From the NCBI GenBank assembly GCA_903827245.1, contig CAIKHO010000047.1:1-53788 (forward strand): 53,788 nt of DNA. The letters run 5' to 3'. Position numbers and translations under genes: made by a program. The notes under the pieces were generated by a model that was not told the DNA's origin, made no database searches, and was given only the letters and a program-made list of their open reading frames with translations. Each line of letters starts with the position of its first letter. The first letter of the stretch is position 1. This DNA comes from an uncultured Opitutia bacterium (GTDB lineage: Bacteria > Verrucomicrobiota > Verrucomicrobiia > Opitutales > Opitutaceae). Shown here in pieces: positions 1-8,869 of the stretch.

Positions 1-375
1 AACGGGCGCGAATCGGTGCACACCTATGGGGCTTATCTGAAAATGTATATCGCGGACGTCAGGAAGAACCGGGGCCTCCCGATTCTCCTGTCACCCACGC
101 CACGCAACGTTTGGAAGGACGGCAAGATCGTGCGGGACCAGGACTACGTGAAATGGACCGAGGCGGTGGCGATGGAAGAGCATGTTCCGTTTCTCGATGT
201 CTATACCGCCCTGGCGGACAAATACGACCAGTGGGGACAGGTGGCTGTGCAGCAATTGTTCGCCGATCCCGATTTCGCCACCAACTATGCCGGAGCCCGG
301 ATTACCGCCAGATACGTGGCGGTTTTGCTCATGAGGAACAAGCCGGAGGCTTTCGCGAAATATCTGAAGCTGTAG
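1..375 (+). CDS. GDSL/SGNH acetylesterase (rhamnogalacturonan acetylesterase-like), 3' part only
   Basis: The frame is already open at the left edge, so only the last 124 residues are seen. The block SPTPRNVWKDGKIV is typical of rhamnogalacturonan acetylesterases, which remove acetyl groups from pectin backbone sugars with an SGNH catalytic set. The nucleophile block lies outside the window. In the family the C-terminal block has Asp-x-x-His just before a T-x-x-x-G-A stretch; here the stretch reads DPDFATNYAGARI, so the place expected for the catalytic His appears to be Ala. This may mean an inactive or shifted active site, or an alignment error on my part. The family call is fairly firm; activity is uncertain. 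Confidence 0.72.
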   Translation, partial: NGRESVHTYGAYLKMYIADVRKNRGLPILLSPTPRNVWKDGKIVRDQDYVKWTEAVAMEEHVPFLDVYTALADKYDQWGQVAVQQLFADPDFATNYAGARITARYVAVLLMRNKPEAFAKYLKL

Positions 376-522
376 GCACTGGTGTCGAAGGCCGAAGGCG
401 GAGGATGGGCAATTGGTCGGGTGGGGAAGGAGGCAACGAGGCCAGCCTCGACCTTGGGCAGACAGCCTGTCGGGCGTTTGCTTCGGCCTTGCCGGCGCCG
501 TTCTTTCGATTGGGCTGATGGC

Positions 523-759
523 ATGAGCACTTTGCTTCCACTGCCAGTCGAACTGCGACCTGGAAGATACCGGCACTACAAGGGCAATGAGTACCGGGTG
601 GTCGGCCTCGCGCGGCATTCGGAGACCCTCGAGGTCCTGGTGGTGTACGACGCCCTCTATGGCGAACGTGGACGCTGGGTCCGGCCGGCTGCGATGTTCA
701 TGGAAACGGTCGAGCTGGGCGGCCGGCGCGTCCCGCGCTTCGAGCGCGTGGCGGATTAG
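523..759 (+). CDS. DUF1653 domain protein
   Basis: A 78-residue protein that is one complete DUF1653 domain. The diagnostic pieces are present in order: RYRHYKGNEYRVVG near residue 14, then HSETLEVLVVYDALYG, then WVRPAAMFMETV, then PRFERV at the end. Members are small cytoplasmic proteins of unknown function, about 70 residues long, so this is full length. A longer in-frame start at 382 exists but would add an Arg/Pro-rich tail unlike the family, so I chose the ATG at 523. Its stop overlaps the stop of the convergent membrane-protein gene by 4 bases. Confidence 0.85.
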   Translation: MSTLLPLPVELRPGRYRHYKGNEYRVVGLARHSETLEVLVVYDALYGERGRWVRPAAMFMETVELGGRRVPRFERVAD

Positions 760-1475
760 GGCCGCAAGCTCTGACCCGGCCCGGGCCTGCTTTTTAACAA
801 AGCCCGCGTCAGGACGACATGACCGACCAGGGCGCCGCCGACGCAGATCGGAACGATGAGGGCGTAGGGCAGATGATAGGGCAGCTGGAGCTTCGGCGTG
901 ACCTCGTGCCAGCCAAAGGGCACGGGGGCGGAGAGAACCGCCACCCGCCCGATATTCAAAAGCAGGACCGCGCCCAAGATATTCCCGATCCAGGCCGGCA
1001 GGACGGAACGGCGGCAGAACGGCGCCAGCACGAGCGCGGCGATACCGGAAAGCACATCCCAATTTGACCCCGTCCAGGTCATCGTTTCCGGGATGACCCC
1101 TTGTGCCACCCAGGAGTGCAGGACCAACTCCAACGGCAGGCGAAACCCTTGAAACGCCAGCAACCAGGCGAGCGGGCAGGCATCGGCCAGCCATTTTCCG
1201 ATCGGGGAAAACCCCAGCAGGAGGCTTCCCAGCATGATACCCGCGCCGAAGACCATCAGGTGCGGCGGGACGGCCTCAACCCAGCCGCTCGCCACCAAAC
1301 CGGAGGCCAGGGCGAGCCAGAGGGCGACACCACCAACGATCCACGCAGTCCGGGAAACGGGGTTGCGCTCCTCGGACCGGGCGCTGACCCAGACGCCGCG
1401 GAAAAAAGCCGCGAGCACGAATCCGCAAATGAGCACGAAGGCCGACACCGAAGCCGGAGAAGCGGAGTGAAACAT
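756..1475 (-). CDS. multi-pass membrane protein of unknown function
   Basis: A 239-residue, strongly hydrophobic protein with about six or seven predicted transmembrane segments spread over its length. A central stretch FRLPLELVLHSW followed by a polar loop (TWTGSNWDVLSG) looks like the conserved core of an uncharacterised membrane protein family also found in Bacteroidetes; I recognise the pattern but no function. The C-terminal tail is basic and Pro-rich. It is convergent with the DUF1653 gene, overlapping by 4 bases. It is not an exosortase: the Cys/Arg/His catalytic set of that family is not seen. Start taken as the first ATG; no clear ribosome site. Confidence 0.65.
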   Translation of the reverse strand: MFHSASPASVSAFVLICGFVLAAFFRGVWVSARSEERNPVSRTAWIVGGVALWLALASGLVASGWVEAVPPHLMVFGAGIMLGSLLLGFSPIGKWLADACPLAWLLAFQGFRLPLELVLHSWVAQGVIPETMTWTGSNWDVLSGIAALVLAPFCRRSVLPAWIGNILGAVLLLNIGRVAVLSAPVPFGWHEVTPKLQLPYHLPYALIVPICVGGALVGHVVLTRALLKSRPGPGQSLRP

Positions 1476-1864
1476 ACCAATGCCACGCTGTCATCGTCAC
1501 GACGGATTTCACAGCGCAAAGGTGCCGCTTCGGAGAATATGGGCTTCGCGCCACGACGCAAAGACGCCACGTTCGGGCCAATTGTCTCGTTTGAGGATCG
1601 GAATCGTCGTCGGTGCAGCTTCGTAGCGTCAAACCGGCTTGGAATGATTGATCTCAAACGGTACCACGACCGATAACTTCTCGAACTTGCGAAACCCCGG
1701 AAGAACGCTACCAATGGCTGGACTTCCATACCTGCGATCTCATTGCGCGCCACTGCGCCAGTCCAATACCCGTTGCCCTCGTGAAACCTTCCCCTTGCCG
1801 ATCATACCTGTCTAACGCGATTTGTGCCTTGCGGGCTAGGCGTAAGCCTGCCGGTCGATTCCAG
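1476..1864. other. intergenic stretch, no convincing gene
   Basis: No reading frame here looks like a real protein. A short piece near 1560-1585 (GACGCCACGTTCGGGCCAAT) resembles one near 5546-5570 (GACGCCACGTCCCGACCAAT); both lie upstream of gene starts. I see no RNA gene or terminator. Confidence 0.5.
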
Positions 1865-2389
1865 ATGGTGCTTCGCGCCATTCTCTTGGCTGCCCTGGGT
1901 GCGTTTCCCGCAGCGTGCACGCACTCGCACAGCCCGCAGCCCCGGGAGGCCCAGGCGACGTCCGCTGGCGCGATGGTGTCATCAACGCCAGCGCCGGTGG
2001 CAACGCCCGCCTCCGCCCAGGGGAATATCGCCGCCTCGGCTGCGCCGGCCCCCAAGGCTCTGGACGTGTCATGGACCGGCTTCCACGAGAACATTCAGCC
2101 GATCATGGAGCTGCATTGCTACCCCTGCCACTCGGCGGAAAGAACCGAGAAGGATGTCCGCTGGGATCTGATCCAGGACGCGCAATCGCTGCACGACCGG
2201 CGGGACCAGTTGAACCGGGCGCTCGGGATGCTCTACGCCGGCAAGATGCCGCCGATCTGTGCGTACCCGCTCTCGAATGAGGAAACAATTACATTGATCG
2301 CCTTCATGGAGGCGCGGTTGAAAGTGGATCCCCCCGCGCCGACTCCGCCGGCAGCGCCATCAGCGCCGGCTTCGCAGACCGGTCCGTAA
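1865..2389 (+). CDS. small c-type cytochrome lipoprotein
   Basis: A 174-residue exported protein. The first 18 residues are a lipoprotein signal ending in the lipobox FPAAC, so Cys18 should be lipidated. An Ala/Pro-rich spacer follows to about residue 65, then a single heme-binding motif CYPCH (residues 85-89) and a likely distal Met in GKMPP near residue 126. This is the layout of the small cytochrome c domains often found in Planctomycetes and Verrucomicrobia. It probably carries electrons at the membrane surface; the partner is unknown. An upstream in-frame ATG at 1781 would add a basic leader before the signal, so the ATG at 1865 is preferred. The C-terminus is Pro/Ala-rich. Confidence 0.75.
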   Translation: MVLRAILLAALGAFPAACTHSHSPQPREAQATSAGAMVSSTPAPVATPASAQGNIAASAAPAPKALDVSWTGFHENIQPIMELHCYPCHSAERTEKDVRWDLIQDAQSLHDRRDQLNRALGMLYAGKMPPICAYPLSNEETITLIAFMEARLKVDPPAPTPPAAPSAPASQTGP

Positions 2390-2726
2390 GCGGGCGCCAA
2401 TCTCGCCGGACAATCATAGTGTCCTCTGCCGCACGAGAGCCATGAGAGCCCTTCGCTTTACGTGCGATGCCAACGGCCTGAACACCGCGGCGGGCTGATC
2501 GGAATCTGGCTCAGCCGAAGGTTCGAATATCGACGGCTCCGCACAGGCCAGATTGATGAAATCGGAAAGGCTTGCGTCCTTCTCTTGGCGAAGCATTCCT
2601 GCGTTGGCTTCCGGAAAGCCTCCCGTCCGCGGAAATGGGCCTAGCCTGAACCGGGTTGATCCACTCGTTCATTAACCTGTCTTCCAGCCCGAAATGCGGA
2701 CACCCGGGCGCAACGGGAGGATTGGT
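2390..2726. other. intergenic stretch, no convincing gene
   Basis: Only short frames occur here on either strand and none resembles a known family. The right end carries the GGGAGG ribosome site (2715-2720) of the ankyrin gene. Confidence 0.45.
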
Positions 2727-4004
2727 ATGTCTCATGTCACACGCCGGCTACCTGACCGGCCTCACCTCGATGTGCCGCGGCGCGAAGCGCGCGAGCTCTT
2801 GGCTGACTGGAAAAAAGGGGACCACGCGGCGCTGGAGCGTCTTCGGGCCCAACATCCCCGGCTCAAACGTCTCACCCTTGAGGAAATCGCCGCAGTGCCG
2901 GCCCGTTTGGCCGACGCGCAGTGGGTCATTGCCCGGGAGTATACCTATGCGACCTGGGCGGAACTCAAACACCGCATCGAAAAGAACGACGCCGCGGTGG
3001 GGATCCAGGACGCGATCCGCGGGGGCGACGCGGGACGGACCGTGGCCCTCCTCCGGGAAAATCCGACGCTGCTCCACCTGCCGTTGCGCAGCCGCAACTG
3101 GGGCGCGCCGCTGAGTTTCGCCGCAACTGTCGGCCAGCTCGGCGTCCTACAGGCGGTCGCGAAACTCGGCCCGACCGACCACCAGCACGCGCTCTACCGG
3201 GCGATTCTCACGGGCCATCTGGAATGCGCCGGCTGGCTCCTGGCCAACGGTGCCCGCCTCACGCCGGGCATCGTGATGGGGCCGTGTCAGACTCTGAATA
3301 GCGCCGCGCTCTCGTTTCTGGCCGATGCCGGCGCTCCCTTTAGCGACGAGCATGGCGACAGGCTGGCGCCGCTCGCCATGGTGCTGACCATCTATTCGCG
3401 CAACCCGGCCGGGAAGCACGCCTGCCTTTCGGTCTTCGAGCGTCTGGGCTATGCGCTGCCCGACACGGCGGTCATGGCTTTCCACCGCGGCCGGCTCGAT
3501 CTGCTTGAGGGACACCTGCGGCGGGATCACGCGCTGCTGGCGCGACGATTCCCCTCTGCCGAAATTTATCCGCCCGACCTCGGCTGCGTGGGACCTGACC
3601 TGTCCGGCATGTGCGGCACGCCAATCGATGGCGGAACGCTGCTGCACCTGGCCATCGATTTCGACGAGCAGGAAATCTTCGATTGGCTGCTCGCGAACGG
3701 AGCCGATGTGAACGCCGCGGCGACGGTCGACGCGCGCGGCTTCGGCGGCCATACGCCGCTCTTCAATGCGGTCGTGAGCCAAGGCGGTTGCAAGAGCAGC
3801 GCTGCCATGGGCCGCGCGTTGCTGGCCCGAGGCGCAGACCGGACGCATCGGGCGAGTCTGCGGAAGTACCTGGACTGGATCGAACGTCCGCGCTGGCACG
3901 AAGCCCTGGCCGTCACTCCGCTCGAATGGGGCCAAACGTTTCCGGAGCGAGACTGGATTAACTCGGAGCTGTTGACGCAGTTGTCGGAGCCACATGCCTA
4001 TTGA
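2727..4004 (+). CDS. ankyrin-repeat protein
   Basis: A 425-residue protein. Its first ~85 residues form the helical module that often precedes bacterial ankyrin repeats (blocks RREARELLADWKKGD and LADAQWVIAREY then TWAELKHRIE). Ankyrin-like repeats follow, clearest in GTLLHLAIDFDEQEIFDWLL and in the NGADVNAAATVDARGFGGHT segment, with more degenerate ones from about residue 95. No signal peptide or membrane segment, so it should be a cytoplasmic protein-binding protein of unknown partner. The start is fixed by a GGGAGG ribosome site six bases upstream of the ATG, one of the few clear sites in the window. An upstream in-frame ATG at 2694 lacks such a site. Confidence 0.85.
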   Translation: MSHVTRRLPDRPHLDVPRREARELLADWKKGDHAALERLRAQHPRLKRLTLEEIAAVPARLADAQWVIAREYTYATWAELKHRIEKNDAAVGIQDAIRGGDAGRTVALLRENPTLLHLPLRSRNWGAPLSFAATVGQLGVLQAVAKLGPTDHQHALYRAILTGHLECAGWLLANGARLTPGIVMGPCQTLNSAALSFLADAGAPFSDEHGDRLAPLAMVLTIYSRNPAGKHACLSVFERLGYALPDTAVMAFHRGRLDLLEGHLRRDHALLARRFPSAEIYPPDLGCVGPDLSGMCGTPIDGGTLLHLAIDFDEQEIFDWLLANGADVNAAATVDARGFGGHTPLFNAVVSQGGCKSSAAMGRALLARGADRTHRASLRKYLDWIERPRWHEALAVTPLEWGQTFPERDWINSELLTQLSEPHAY

Positions 4005-4037
4005 GGCTCGCGCATTAAACTAGCGACCGAGGTCAAG

Positions 4038-4098
4038 GTAGCGCGGTGCTTTAGCCCGCGCTTTGGGACGCAAGCCGCGGGCTGAAGCACCGCGCTAC
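4038..4098. repeat. long intergenic palindrome (REP-like)
   Basis: Two 23-base arms (4038-4060 and 4076-4098) match at 22 of 23 positions around a 15-base loop. The arms begin GTAGCGCGGTGCTTTAGCCC. No T-run follows on either strand, so it is not a simple terminator. It resembles other GTAGC-type palindromes in the window. Confidence 0.8.
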
Positions 4099-4177
4099 TC
4101 CCAAGCTCATTCGTCAGTCTGATACGCGAGCCTCAATAGGCCTGACAACAGGCGCTACCGTCGTTGACGGAAAGAAT

Positions 4178-4206
4178 AAAGGGCCGACCGGTTTGGTCGA
4201 CCCTTT
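4178..4206 (-). terminator. rho-independent-type terminator of the esterase gene
   Basis: A hairpin with 12-base arms (AAAGGGCCGACC / GGTCGACCCTTT, one mismatch) lies about 60 bases past the stop of the minus-strand esterase gene. On the minus strand it is followed by a T-rich run (TTTATTCTTTC). Confidence 0.6.
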
Positions 4207-4266
4207 GCTCTGCCCTGGCGCCTTCGCCACTTTGCGCTTAAGCCCGAAGCTTTTCGCGCGGACGGC

Positions 4267-5352
4267 CTACTTGGTCACCGGCTTGTAGCCCTGCCACACC
4301 CACTCGAGCGCCTGCGGGTAGGTTTGCGCGATGACCTTGCCGTCGGTGTGGCCGGCGTTCTTGGCATAGACCAACTGGTAGTGGTAGCCCTTGTCCTTCA
4401 GGACGGCGGCCATCGCCTTGTTAGCGATGACCCAGTTGCGGAAGGCCGCACCGGTGGTCGCTGCCCCGTTGTCGTTCTCGGAGACGTGCAGCCAGACGCG
4501 CAACGGTTTCACCGGGCTCTTCGGGATGAAATTCTCATGGTACTCCCACGCGCCATGGGGCGCGGAGTCATCGCGCTTCAATCCCACAAACGTGCCCGAG
4601 TAGGACAGCACGCGGTGGTACAGCTCCGGGTGAAACCACGCCATCGTGAACGCACACACGCCGCCCGAACTGCCGCCGAGGGTCATGCGGCCGTCGGGAT
4701 CCTTGGTGATGACCACGCCGGCCTCTTTCTCCGCGCGGGGCAGGACCTCCGCCTCCACGAACTCGGCGTATTTGGCAGAGACCGTGTCGTACTCCATGCT
4801 GCGCTCGCTCCCGCCGTTCGCGATCATGACCGCCACGATCACCGGCAGGCGCTTGTCCGCGATCATGTTGTCGAGGACGTTCGGGAGCTGGTTGTTCTTC
4901 GCGCCGTAGGCGTCACACGACACGATCACTGCCGCCGGCTTGCCCGCGACGTACTGGGCGGGAACATAGACCGTCACATCGCGCTTGAACGCAGCACCGT
5001 CGACACCGGGGTAAAATTTGCTCCCGGCCGACTCCATCGTGAACGTAATCACCCTGCCATGCGGCACGCCCTCGCGGGCGGTCTGCTCCGGCGCCGGGGT
5101 GTACATCGGCCCGACGGAATAACTGCCGTCGCCATCGCCGGCCTTCCAGGCGGGGAGGTCGTTGAGCTTGGCAATGTCGGCCTGCTCGGCGGGCGTGATG
5201 GGCGGGCCGGGAGGACCACCCTTGCGGGCACCGGGTGCGCCCGCCGCCGGAGCGGTGGCCGGCGCATCAGCGCCAAAAATGAGACCAGCGGGCGAGAGCA
5301 GGCAAAGCGCAGCGAGGGCGCGGGCGAGGGGCAGGTTCGATTTCGGGGACAT
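4267..5352 (-). CDS. secreted alpha/beta-hydrolase, esterase D / CE1-like
   Basis: A 361-residue exported hydrolase of the esterase D family (PF00756), which includes feruloyl and acetyl xylan esterases. A signal peptide covers about residues 1-28, then a Gly/Pro-rich spacer to about 52. The nucleophile elbow is GGSSGG with Ser229; the acid is probably in ENDNGA near 292-296; the catalytic His is H335 in NAGHTDG. It likely cleaves ester side groups from plant polysaccharides in the periplasm or outside the cell; the substrate cannot be told. Monocistronic, with its own terminator. A 70-base element shared with another gene lies about 73 bases upstream of its start. Two further esterases of the same family lie at 18.4 and 19.6 kb. 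Confidence 0.82.
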   Translation of the reverse strand: MSPKSNLPLARALAALCLLSPAGLIFGADAPATAPAAGAPGARKGGPPGPPITPAEQADIAKLNDLPAWKAGDGDGSYSVGPMYTPAPEQTAREGVPHGRVITFTMESAGSKFYPGVDGAAFKRDVTVYVPAQYVAGKPAAVIVSCDAYGAKNNQLPNVLDNMIADKRLPVIVAVMIANGGSERSMEYDTVSAKYAEFVEAEVLPRAEKEAGVVITKDPDGRMTLGGSSGGVCAFTMAWFHPELYHRVLSYSGTFVGLKRDDSAPHGAWEYHENFIPKSPVKPLRVWLHVSENDNGAATTGAAFRNWVIANKAMAAVLKDKGYHYQLVYAKNAGHTDGKVIAQTYPQALEWVWQGYKPVTK

Positions 5353-5424
5353 GGGATTTGGGTAGGAGAGGCGGGGCGGCTGGTTTGAGCGACTCGCTCC
5401 GATGACGGGCCGCCCAGCGCGATC

Positions 5425-5500
5425 TACTCAAGGGGCTGCAAGCGGGGTCTGGCAATCCTCTAGCCGCCGGTCTGCCAAATTTACAAGTGGCCGCCAAGGG
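5425..5500 (-). promoter_or_regulatory. upstream element shared with the octaheme cytochrome gene
   Basis: Read on the minus strand, about 69 bases starting GGCGGCCACTTGTAAAT and including GATTGCCAGACCCCGC match a stretch at 14228-14297. Both copies end 65-73 bases before the start codon of a minus-strand exported protein, so a shared promoter or leader is possible; a simple dispersed repeat is the alternative. Confidence 0.4.
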
Positions 5501-5751
5501 TCCCACGCCGACCGGGCTGTGATGAATTTGGGAGAATGAAAGTTTCGCGTAACGACGCCACGTCCCGACCAATCACCCTTCTTGGGGTAATTCTCAATCG
5601 TTGGGCCCGACGGCCCCGGCTCGATGATCGGCCCGCTCCCGAATGCTTTAAATCCTCTTCATTTCCCCGGTTTGCGTCCTGTGAAATATTCGGGTTGTCT
5701 TGCGTCTGGCCCAAAGGAACAAGCCCGCCAACCTTCTGTCGCCATCCACCC

Positions 5752-6321
5752 ATGAGAGCCAATGCCTGGTGCCCCGCGATCCTTGCCCCGGCGCTCGCCT
5801 TGGGCCTGTCGATCAGCCGGGCCGGGGAGAATCCCACCGCGGTTGCCGGTTCCAGTTCACCGTCGGCATCGTCTCCGCCGCCGGCCAATTCGGCTCCGCC
5901 TTTTCTTTCCGAGAAGAGCCGACAAGAAAATTTGTCGGCTCCTTCGACCGCTTCAGTAAATCCTTCCGCCGAAAAGCCACATGCAATTTCAACCGGAGAA
6001 TCAATTCAGTCACCCGACACTCCCGCAATAACCTCGGCGCTAAGGCGGGCTTTCCCCTATGTCCCGCCGGCCCCATCCACGGAAGCGGTCGCGGGTGCCG
6101 CTGTTCCCAAGGGCGATGTCGTGGAGATGAAGCCCTTCCAGGTTTCGGGAACTTTTGAACGAGCGGATCGGGCGCTTGAAGAGAAGGAACGAAAAATCAA
6201 TCAGGAGGCTTTCACCTTCAAGGACGGCGGCACGATCATGAAGGTCGGAGACCGGCTGGAGCTGAAGTTTAAATATAGTCCCCTCCATAAGGGCTGGGAC
6301 CTTATCAATCTCATATGGTAG
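5752..6321 (+). CDS. exported protein of unknown function
   Basis: A 189-residue protein with a signal peptide (residues 1-24, ending SRAGE) and a long Ser/Pro/Ala-rich linker. After that comes ALRRAFPYVPPAP, then GDVVEMKPFQVSG and a charged helix (EEKERKINQEAF), and a C-terminal piece ending in Trp. The neighbour on the other strand (6487-6948) has the same order: signal, linker, AL-x-x-x-FPY-x-P, a V-V-x-x-P-x-x-x-V motif and a hydrophobic end in Trp, so the two are diverged paralogues in convergent arrangement. The V-x-x-x-P-F-x-V motif resembles the region near the N-terminus of verrucomicrobial TonB-dependent receptors. Function unknown. Start chosen at the ATG that gives a signal peptide. 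Confidence 0.6.
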   Translation: MRANAWCPAILAPALALGLSISRAGENPTAVAGSSSPSASSPPPANSAPPFLSEKSRQENLSAPSTASVNPSAEKPHAISTGESIQSPDTPAITSALRRAFPYVPPAPSTEAVAGAAVPKGDVVEMKPFQVSGTFERADRALEEKERKINQEAFTFKDGGTIMKVGDRLELKFKYSPLHKGWDLINLIW

Positions 6322-6411
6322 CGGAACTGGCCGCAAGGGTATGGCCCCAACGCCGGGTCGCCTTGCGGAGAGTCGAGGCTTGATGCGTTCGGCCTGACTC
6401 TTGGCCGGACC

Positions 6412-6948
6412 TCACCAGCTCAAGCCGAAGCCAACCGGGATGTAGAGGATGGTGATGACACTCGCGCGCACTTTGCCGAAGTCTTTCTAGTGAATCCCCG
6501 TCCCGAATTTGCTGTGGTTTTGTGGACCAGTGGGTCTCTGATTTGCGATCGCAGTGGTCAGGCCCCGGTCCAGCACGCGGGATGTGACCTCGACGTCCGG
6601 CAGGACGACGATTTCGGATTCGTCCGTGCCTCGGGCCGCTTGATCGGGGGAGGATTGCTCCGGGCGCTTCGTCCGGGCGCTGGGATCGTAGGGGAAGCTC
6701 TCATGGAGAGCGCTCCGCAGGATCGAGCTGGATTTCACCTCATCGCTTTCACCTCTGCTGCCGGGAGGGACTGGGTTGGCAGGAGGGTTGACGGCAGGTA
6801 TGCTCTTCGCCGTTGGTGGCTCGTCTGGCAGCGGGGTGGTGGCGCTTTTCTTTTCCGCGGGCGCAATCGCCGGCGAATCGGCGCCGGGTAGTCGCGGCAC
6901 AGCCCACGCGAGCAAGAGCAGGATAAATCCCAGCCGCGGGGAAGTCAT
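6412..6948 (-). pseudogene. exported protein of unknown function, reading interrupted by an in-frame TAG
   Basis: From the ATG at 6948 the frame encodes a signal peptide (MTSPRLGFILLLLAWAV...), a Pro/Ser linker, ALHESFPYDPSAR, and IVVLPDVEVTSRVLDRGL, then stops at a TAG (6487-6489) after residue 153. The same frame continues past the TAG for 24 codons, KDFGKVRASVITILYIP then VGFGLSW, to a TGA at 6412-6414. That tail is hydrophobic, ends in Trp as does the convergent paralogue at 5752-6321, and looks like the natural C-terminus. So this is probably a recent nonsense mutation, or readthrough of an amber codon. If the short form is the real gene, its limits are 6487-6948. An upstream ATG at 6975 is also possible. 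Confidence 0.55.
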
Positions 6949-7087
6949 GGGTTGGCGGACTGCGACACAGAGCATGGCACGATGTTCATTTCAAAGTTGC
7001 GATGCCGCGGGTCAACGTCATTGCCGAGCCCTTCGATAATCCGGAACATATGAGATGGGAAGCACCTCTCACTTGCTCTTTCACTTC

Positions 7088-8869
7088 ATGAACGTTCTTG
7101 AACTTGGGGGAACCGCGCGACGCCAGACACTGCTCAGCCGTGGCTTTCCGCTCTTTGCCATCGTGGTTTTAGGACTGGCCGGTCCGCTCGCCGCCGCGGA
7201 GACAGAGCCGGCTGCCGCAGCTGATGACGAAGCCGCTGATAACGACGACGTCATTTCCTTGGCGGCCTACAACGTGAAGGCGGACCGGATCGAGGATTTC
7301 GGATTGCGCGTCCGGCCCTCGGCCTACTCCGGGCCGACCACCCTCGTTACCTTCTGGTTCGCCAAGTTTACCCCGCTGATCACCGCCGTGGTGCCAAACA
7401 CTGCCGCGGCCAAGGCCGGCCTTCAACCGGGCGAGCGCATTCTCAAATCCGAGGGCCAGTCCACGGTCGGTGGTCTGTTTTCGACGGGGAAATTTGGCCA
7501 GTGGTACAAGACCCAAAGGAAAAAATGGGCAGAAGTCACGGCGGGCAAAAAGAATGTCACGTGGACGCTCGAAATCGAAGCGCCGGTGACCAAGGTCGTC
7601 CGCACCGTAAAACTGGTGGTGCCGACGCCACCGCCCTATTGGGGCGCGTCGGTCTGGCGGATGCCGGAGGGGCGGGTGCCCGCCACCGTGCGCGAGCCTG
7701 GACCGCTGGCGGAACGCAGCCGTGCCGTCCTCGACAATGGCATCTGGACGTTGCTCGAAGAGAACTCCGTCCAGAGCATCTTCGACCGGAGCCTCTCCTC
7801 AGGCGCCCGGCCGACCGGCTACGAGTGGCACATCGGCAACGGGTCGGAAGGGGAGCACCGGATCCGCGTGACGCAATTCCGCGGCCGCACCGATGTGGTG
7901 CTCGAAACGAGTTCGCACGCCACCGGCCGCTGGATTTATCTCACTTCGCCCTCGGGGGCGCTGGAGCGGGCGTGGCATTGGCAACGCAAGCCGAAGAAGT
8001 CGGGCGAAGTTTCGCCCGGGGAGGCTCGTGACAGTTTCGAATCCGAGCTCGATCTCTGGACGACCAAGGTCGGCAAGGTTTCCGCCCGCTGGCCGTTCGA
8101 GGTGAAACCGGGCTACGATGCGAATGCGATTTTCGCCGTTCTTGCCGCGAAGGACGGGGCGCCCCCAGTCGCAGTCGTCCGTCCCTTCGCCGAAGCCTTT
8201 CTAAAACTCCCGCCGGCGGGCGAAGCTGAACGAGCGCTGTTCACCGACGCCTACGGCAAACTCGGGGCGGACCCGGACCAGTGGGCCTACACGGAAACAT
8301 CGCGCGGCCTCGAGAACCAACGCGTGACGGTGACGCGGGTCGACCCCTCGAAGCCCGAGTCCGAGCGCTCCGTGCTGCTCAGTATCGATGGCAAATCGCC
8401 GACGCCTGCCGAAGTGCAACGGTGGCGCGACGACGGCGGCGATACGCCGAAGACGCTGGGCGACCTGCCTCCGCTCGCGACCATCGTCGATTTGAAGGAT
8501 CTGCGCGTCTTCCAGGATGGGACCGCAGCCGTGGTCTTCGAGCTGCCGATCCGAAACGACAGCGCAGACTTCCCCGCCGAGAAGTTCCAGGCGCACTTCC
8601 GGGTGAACAAAGTCTCCCGCGCATTCGAGGACATCACCGTACAGCTGCGCGACTCGTTCCGCGTCGCCGGCGTGGTGAAGGTCACCGAGGCGGGTGTCGA
8701 CGTGCATTTCCAGACGTTCGATCCCGCGCTGGCACCCCAGCCCGTGCGGTTGAAAGCGGGCGGTGGCGTCCGCGTTTTGTTCGTGAAATTTTCGCGCTCC
8801 TTCGAGGCTACGGGTACGGATTTCAAGCGAGTCGAGCCGTTCGACGAGGCGACGGTGCCGGCGAAGTAG
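7088..8869 (+). CDS. exported PDZ-domain protein
   Basis: A 593-residue exported protein. A long basic N-terminus leads into a hydrophobic signal (FPLFAIVVLGLAGPLAAAE). Soon after the cleavage site comes DDVISLAAYNVKADR, similar to the motif in the two preceding exported proteins. A PDZ domain follows at about residues 75-150, with the typical NTAAAKAGLQPGERILKSEG loop. The remaining 430 residues are beta-rich with repeated Lys/Glu/Asp blocks and match nothing I know; no protease motif is seen, so it is not a DegP- or RseP-type protease by sequence. It may act as a periplasmic scaffold. An in-frame ATG at 7055 would add 11 residues; neither has a ribosome site. Confidence 0.7.
   Translation: MNVLELGGTARRQTLLSRGFPLFAIVVLGLAGPLAAAETEPAAAADDEAADNDDVISLAAYNVKADRIEDFGLRVRPSAYSGPTTLVTFWFAKFTPLITAVVPNTAAAKAGLQPGERILKSEGQSTVGGLFSTGKFGQWYKTQRKKWAEVTAGKKNVTWTLEIEAPVTKVVRTVKLVVPTPPPYWGASVWRMPEGRVPATVREPGPLAERSRAVLDNGIWTLLEENSVQSIFDRSLSSGARPTGYEWHIGNGSEGEHRIRVTQFRGRTDVVLETSSHATGRWIYLTSPSGALERAWHWQRKPKKSGEVSPGEARDSFESELDLWTTKVGKVSARWPFEVKPGYDANAIFAVLAAKDGAPPVAVVRPFAEAFLKLPPAGEAERALFTDAYGKLGADPDQWAYTETSRGLENQRVTVTRVDPSKPESERSVLLSIDGKSPTPAEVQRWRDDGGDTPKTLGDLPPLATIVDLKDLRVFQDGTAAVVFELPIRNDSADFPAEKFQAHFRVNKVSRAFEDITVQLRDSFRVAGVVKVTEAGVDVHFQTFDPALAPQPVRLKAGGGVRVLFVKFSRSFEATGTDFKRVEPFDEATVPAK

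Noticed and set aside
756-1475. exosortase-like protein
   Set aside because: Multi-pass and of similar size, but the conserved Cys, Arg and His of exosortases are not in place.
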